A stretch of DNA of 62,934 nucleotides, taken from Nocardia arthritidis NBRC 100137 (GTDB lineage Bacteria > Actinomycetota > Actinomycetes > Mycobacteriales > Mycobacteriaceae). This document shows, one piece after another, positions 60,165-62,934 of the stretch. Position numbers and translations under genes: made by a program. A model generated the notes under the pieces. That model did no database searches. It was given only the letters and a program-made list of their open reading frames with translations, and was not told the DNA's origin. The stretch spans positions 1-62,934 of the forward strand of contig NZ_BDBB01000032.1 of NCBI RefSeq assembly GCF_001612765.1, written 5' to 3'. Within the stretch, counting starts at the first letter, position 1; every line of letters starts with the position of its first letter.

Positions 60165-60806
60165 ATGTCCAAGCGAGGAAATCAACCGCGACCCGAGTCG
60201 CGAAAGACGCGCACCCCCATCCGATACCCACCTCGGCCCACGATCGACTCGATACTCACGACAATGATGGCCGAACGCCGCGCGGATCCCGCCGGCACCG
60301 ACACCGTGCACTTCTGGGGGTTCGCCCACGCGGAGAACTCCACCGCACAAGACGCGGCCCACACCGCGATAGCGCTCGATCCCGACGCCGAGCGCTCCCC
60401 CATCCTGGACTCGGCCGAATGGCTGATCCGGCGATTCACCCGCCGCGTGTGGGGCTTCGGCCTGGCCTACCTGACGGTGGGCGAGATATTCCCCGGAGCC
60501 GACGGCGTCCCGCCCGACGCGCTACAGGCCGCGAAGGCGGGGCGGCTGAGCGAACGCGCCACCGCCGACCCCATGTGCGCGGCAACGATTTTCGATGCCC
60601 GAGCACGCGCCTACACGGCGTTGACCTACACGCACCTGCCCGAACTCGGTCCGACGCCCACCTGGGTAAGCGACACCCGCGCGTCCACCGACGCCTGGAT
60701 CACCCTGTTCGACCAGCGCGCCGTCGTGGCACACGCCTGGGCGGCGGCCATAACGCTGGATCCGCAGGCGAACCACGCCGCCATAACGCGCCTACGGTCG
60801 CTCTGA
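60165..60806 (+). CDS. Hypothetical protein, third of the run
   Basis: 213 aa from ATG 60165 with a GAGAGCGAA ribosome site. A basic, disordered start is followed by a helical domain rich in Ala and Trp (EWLIRRFTRRVWGFGLAYL, AYTALTYTHL, DAWITLFDQRAVVAHAWAAA). No transmembrane segment strong enough to call. No family recognised. 37 nt after the previous gene, so probably co-transcribed. Confidence 0.6.
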   Translation: MSKRGNQPRPESRKTRTPIRYPPRPTIDSILTTMMAERRADPAGTDTVHFWGFAHAENSTAQDAAHTAIALDPDAERSPILDSAEWLIRRFTRRVWGFGLAYLTVGEIFPGADGVPPDALQAAKAGRLSERATADPMCAATIFDARARAYTALTYTHLPELGPTPTWVSDTRASTDAWITLFDQRAVVAHAWAAAITLDPQANHAAITRLRSL

Positions 60807-60848
60807 AGCACCCGGCACTTTCGGTCCGAGGGCGGATCGATAATTGTG

Positions 60849-60877
60849 TTGGCCCCGCCCGGGCGCATTGTTAAGGT
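60849..60877 (+). promoter_or_regulatory. Possible promoter of the efflux-gene leader, WhiB7 style
   Basis: A -35 TTGGCC (60849-60854), a 17-bp spacer and a -10 TAAGGT (60872-60877, TAnnnT form) can be read. The bases just ahead of the -35 are AT-rich (ATAATTGTG), the mark of WhiB7-dependent promoters of resistance genes in mycobacteria and relatives. The start site would fall about 7 nt downstream, at the GTG of the leader ORF. Confidence 0.45.
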
Positions 60878-60883
60878 GTGGGC

Positions 60884-60913
60884 GTGAATTCCCCGGAGGC
60901 GTCCAGACGGTAG
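60884..60913 (+). CDS. Possible 9-codon leader peptide ORF
   Basis: GTG AAT TCC CCG GAG GCG TCC AGA CGG then TAG, giving a 9-residue peptide that ends Ser-Arg-Arg. If transcription starts at 60884 the ORF is leaderless. It is followed at once by a strong hairpin, the layout of ribosome-stalling leaders of antibiotic-resistance genes. Confidence 0.35.
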   Translation: MNSPEASRR

Positions 60914-60938
60914 CCGCCCGGCATACGCGCCGGGCGGC
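60913..60938 (+). promoter_or_regulatory. Hairpin after the leader ORF, candidate attenuator
   Basis: GCCGCCCGG (60913-60921) pairs with CCGGGCGGC (60930-60938) around CATACGCG. It begins at the leader stop codon. No U-run follows, so it is not an ordinary terminator; it could be an attenuator that a stalled ribosome opens. The efflux start codon is 163 nt downstream. Confidence 0.5.
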
Positions 60939-61101
60939 GTTGTGAATGCAGAAACTGCTGTTCGTAGCGCGATCAGCAGGTTTTTCGCGACGCCGGACGA
61001 TGTCTGCCTCTCCGCGATCGGGCGATGATTCGCCGGATTTCGCGACCATCTCGGGTGCCGCGTCCTCTGCGTGGCGCCCTTATCCGGGGAGTTGTCCTTC
61101 T

Positions 61102-62307
61102 ATGCCCATTGTGGTGTTCGTGCTGGCTGTGGCGGTGTTCGCGCAGGGCACGTCCGAATTCATGGTGTCGGGGTTGCTGGAGCGGATCGCCGACGATCTC
61201 GGCGTCTCGCTCGGCACGGCCGGTCTGCTGACCTCGCTGTTCGCGGCGGGCATGGTGCTCGGCGCACCGGCGATGGCGGTGGCGGCGGGCCGGTTGCCGG
61301 TCCGGCACTCGGTAGCGGCGTTCTTGGCGGTGTTCTGCGTGACTCATCTCGTCGGTGCGGTGACCGGCGAATTCGCGGTGCTGCTGACGACCCGGGTCGT
61401 CGCGGCGATCGCCAACGCGGGATTCCTGGCCATCGTGCTGGCCGCTCTGCCGCGCTTGGTCGACCCGGCCGCGGTGGGCCGCGCGACCTCGGTGGTGGTC
61501 TCCGGAGTGACCGTGGCCTGCATCGCCGGTGTGCCGGCCGGGACTTTGCTGGGACAGGTGTGGGGTTGGCGTGCCGCGTTCTGGGCCGTCGCCGCCATCA
61601 GCGGTGCTGTGGTGATCCCGGTATGGGCGATGGTGCCTCGCACTGTGCGCGCCGGTGATCGGCCGACGCCCCAGGGCCCCGCTTCGGTGAAGGAGTGGAC
61701 GGTGCTCGGCACACGCCCGGTTCTCGTCGCGGTCCTGGTCGCGATACTGGTGAACGCCGCGACATTCGCGGGGTTCACGTTCCTCGGTTCGATCACCGCC
61801 GGACTCGCCGAGCCGGGCAGCCGCTGGGTTCCGATCGTGCTGGCTCTGTTCGGCATCGGATCGTTCGTCGGCGTGACGTTCACCGGCCGCTACAGCGACC
61901 GTCATCGAGAGCGAATCATCACGCTCGGTACGAGCGGGCTCGTCGGAGTGTGGCTGCTGGCCGCTTGGACCGCGCACACCCTGCCCGGGGTGGCGATCAT
62001 GGCGACGGTGTCCGGGGCGATCGCGTTCGGGGTGGGATCGACGCTGATCGCGACGATCGTGCAATCCGCCGCGCCCGCCGCGCCACGGATCGCGGGCGCG
62101 CTGGCCACCACCGCGTTCAATATCGGCGCTGTTCTCGGCCCCGCCACCGCCGCCGTGGTCGTCGACCACACCGGTCAGCCCGCGAAGGCATTGTGGTGCG
62201 GCGCCGCCTTCACGATCGCCGCGATGGCTGTCGTCCTGCCCTCGCGAAGGCCGGTGGCACTCCGAGCGGCGACCGCCGCGGCCCCGGCGGGAGACCCGAT
62301 CGAGTGA
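61102..62307 (+). CDS. MFS drug-efflux protein, Cmx/CmlR chloramphenicol-type
   Basis: 401 aa with 12 hydrophobic segments. The start VVFVLAVAVFAQGTSEFMVS and the motif LGAPAMAVAAGRLPVR match the Cmx/CmlR branch of DHA1 exporters, which remove chloramphenicol in Rhodococcus, Corynebacterium and Streptomyces. The antiporter-style VAGVPAGTLLGQ motif-C region (IAGVPAGTLLGQVWGWRA) is present. ATG 61102 has a GGGGAG ribosome site; the open frame upstream to 60946 has no homology. Substrate range is inferred from the family. Confidence 0.88.
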   Translation: MPIVVFVLAVAVFAQGTSEFMVSGLLERIADDLGVSLGTAGLLTSLFAAGMVLGAPAMAVAAGRLPVRHSVAAFLAVFCVTHLVGAVTGEFAVLLTTRVVAAIANAGFLAIVLAALPRLVDPAAVGRATSVVVSGVTVACIAGVPAGTLLGQVWGWRAAFWAVAAISGAVVIPVWAMVPRTVRAGDRPTPQGPASVKEWTVLGTRPVLVAVLVAILVNAATFAGFTFLGSITAGLAEPGSRWVPIVLALFGIGSFVGVTFTGRYSDRHRERIITLGTSGLVGVWLLAAWTAHTLPGVAIMATVSGAIAFGVGSTLIATIVQSAAPAAPRIAGALATTAFNIGAVLGPATAAVVVDHTGQPAKALWCGAAFTIAAMAVVLPSRRPVALRAATAAAPAGDPIE

Positions 62308-62655
62308 AGCTGGCGAATTACCGCTAATAGACTTGACGAACCGCATATCGAGATGCCACTATCAATATGGGAAGACACGAGAAATCATGTGTCTATTTCT
62401 TGATGTCCTCGACATCGGCCAAGTTTGGGTGTAATTTAAGGCTTCGCGCCGGGTCGCGTGCTGTCCAACTCTCGAAATTCGAATGACTGTGGAAAGTGGC
62501 ACTGTCTGCGTGCCACCTTCTACCCGTTGTTGTCGAGGCATGTTCGGGCACAGTCCAGCACGGTGCGCACAGGAGAACTACCGCCCACAGGACAAGCAGA
62601 TACCGCGGCGACCACGCGAACGTGTGGGCGGCGTGAGGTGCTGGAAGGACGCATC
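62308..62655. other. Region upstream of the rpoB gene
   Basis: 348 bp, AT-richer than the window. AGACAC (62373-62378) and GTGTCT (62389-62394) form a short stem followed by ATTTCTTG, a weak terminator for the efflux gene. TCGAAATTCGA (62472-62482) is an 11-bp palindrome. GTGGCA (62496-62501) and TGCCAC (62511-62516) form a hairpin in the likely rpoB leader. The promoter should lie around 62400-62470. No rifamycin-associated element (GGGGCTTGC/GCAAGCCCC) was found. Confidence 0.5.
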
Positions 62656-62934
62656 TTGACAATCTCGAGTCAGGCCGACGTCGATGCAGGAATGCCCGTC
62701 GAGACCGGGGTCTCCGGGGCGCCGAAGCGGGTCTCGTTCGCCAAAATTATTGAGCCCCTCGATGTTCCGGGGTTGCTGGATATCCAGCTCGATTCTTTCG
62801 ATTGGTTGATCGGTGCGCCCGCCCGCCACGAACGGGCGGCGGCGCGCGGCGACGCACGGGCGGGCGGATTGGCGGAGGTGCTCGAGGAGCTCTCCCCGAT
62901 CGAGGATTTCGCCGGAACGATGTCGCTGACCCTG
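62656..62934 (+). CDS. RNA polymerase beta subunit, N-terminal part (runs off window); possibly an RpoB2-type paralogue
   Basis: 93 codons. GAPKRVSFAKIIEPLDVPG, LLDIQ, then SFDWLIGAP and LSPIEDFAGTMSLTL are the conserved start of actinobacterial RpoB. TTG 62656 has a GGAAGGA ribosome site and matches the mycobacterial TTG start; an in-frame GTG at 62638 would add VLEGRI, as in some annotations. Compared with M. tuberculosis RpoB (FAKLREPLEVPGLLDVQ; PIEDFSGSMSLSF) several very conserved positions differ (R to I, E to D, S to A, F to L). With the drug-efflux neighbour this suggests the second, rifampicin-resistant copy known in Nocardia, but the main rpoB is not excluded. No gene symbol is given because the two copies cannot be told apart here. 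Confidence 0.8.
   Translation, partial: MTISSQADVDAGMPVETGVSGAPKRVSFAKIIEPLDVPGLLDIQLDSFDWLIGAPARHERAAARGDARAGGLAEVLEELSPIEDFAGTMSLTL

Noticed and set aside
62308..62655. Rifamycin-associated element upstream of rpoB.
   Set aside because: The region was read for GGGGCTTGC and GCAAGCCCC half-sites and neither is there.

Overview
High-GC actinobacterial DNA that fits Nocardia best. The adnAB helicase-nuclease, lipase-like and alkyltransferase-like genes at the left edge stand in the same order as Rv3201c-Rv3204 of Mycobacterium tuberculosis. Other Corynebacteriales signs are an antigen-85-like esterase, an EspG/PPE-like type VII secretion module, a DUF3558 lipoprotein, an MMPL transporter, a streptomycete-type gas-vesicle cluster, XRE/DUF397 pairs, and an rpoB gene at the right edge. 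No IS element, CRISPR array, tRNA or rRNA gene was seen.

Layout. 1-5.8 kb: adnB (partial), adnA, a lipase-like hydrolase, an Atl protein and a VOC protein. 5.8-7.6 kb: a MobA-MoeA fusion for molybdenum cofactor. 8.0-11.7 kb: small genes and a methionine-salvage operon (mtnA-mtnB fusion, mtnD, mtnC). 11.7-19.6 kb: a decayed SDR fragment, then narGHJI with two tandem 19-codon ORFs between narG and narH. 20.5-25.8 kb: a ten-gene gas-vesicle cluster. 25.8-39.2 kb: single genes, including a GcvH-like protein without its lipoyl lysine, a Tat-exported phosphatase, an orphan VirB6/TrbL-like membrane protein, an antigen-85-like esterase, and an MMPL transporter behind two CsoR-family-type operators. 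39.3-42.2 kb: a TIR-transmembrane-propeller protein. 42.7-49.4 kb: a narK-nirB-nirD-hemD-like-sirB-like operon with a GlnR-type site. 49.5-53.2 kb: an MFS/GntR pair and a second nitrate transporter. 54.2-57.3 kb: an ESX substrate/chaperone module. 57.5-60.8 kb: a secreted protein, an XRE/DUF397 pair and three divergent hypothetical genes. 60.8-62.9 kb: a drug-efflux MFS gene behind a possible attenuator, then the 5' end of an rpoB gene that may be an rpoB2-type paralogue.

How the genes work together. Nitrate metabolism is the main theme. MobA-MoeA supplies Mo cofactor for NarG. NarGHJI reduces nitrate at the membrane. Two NarK-type carriers move nitrate and nitrite. NirBD reduces nitrite to ammonium using siroheme, for which the SirB-like chelatase and HemD-like protein supply steps. 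Gas vesicles (buoyancy) and respiratory nitrate reductase could both serve low-oxygen life; that link is inference. All calls come from reading the sequence; no database search or structure prediction was run.
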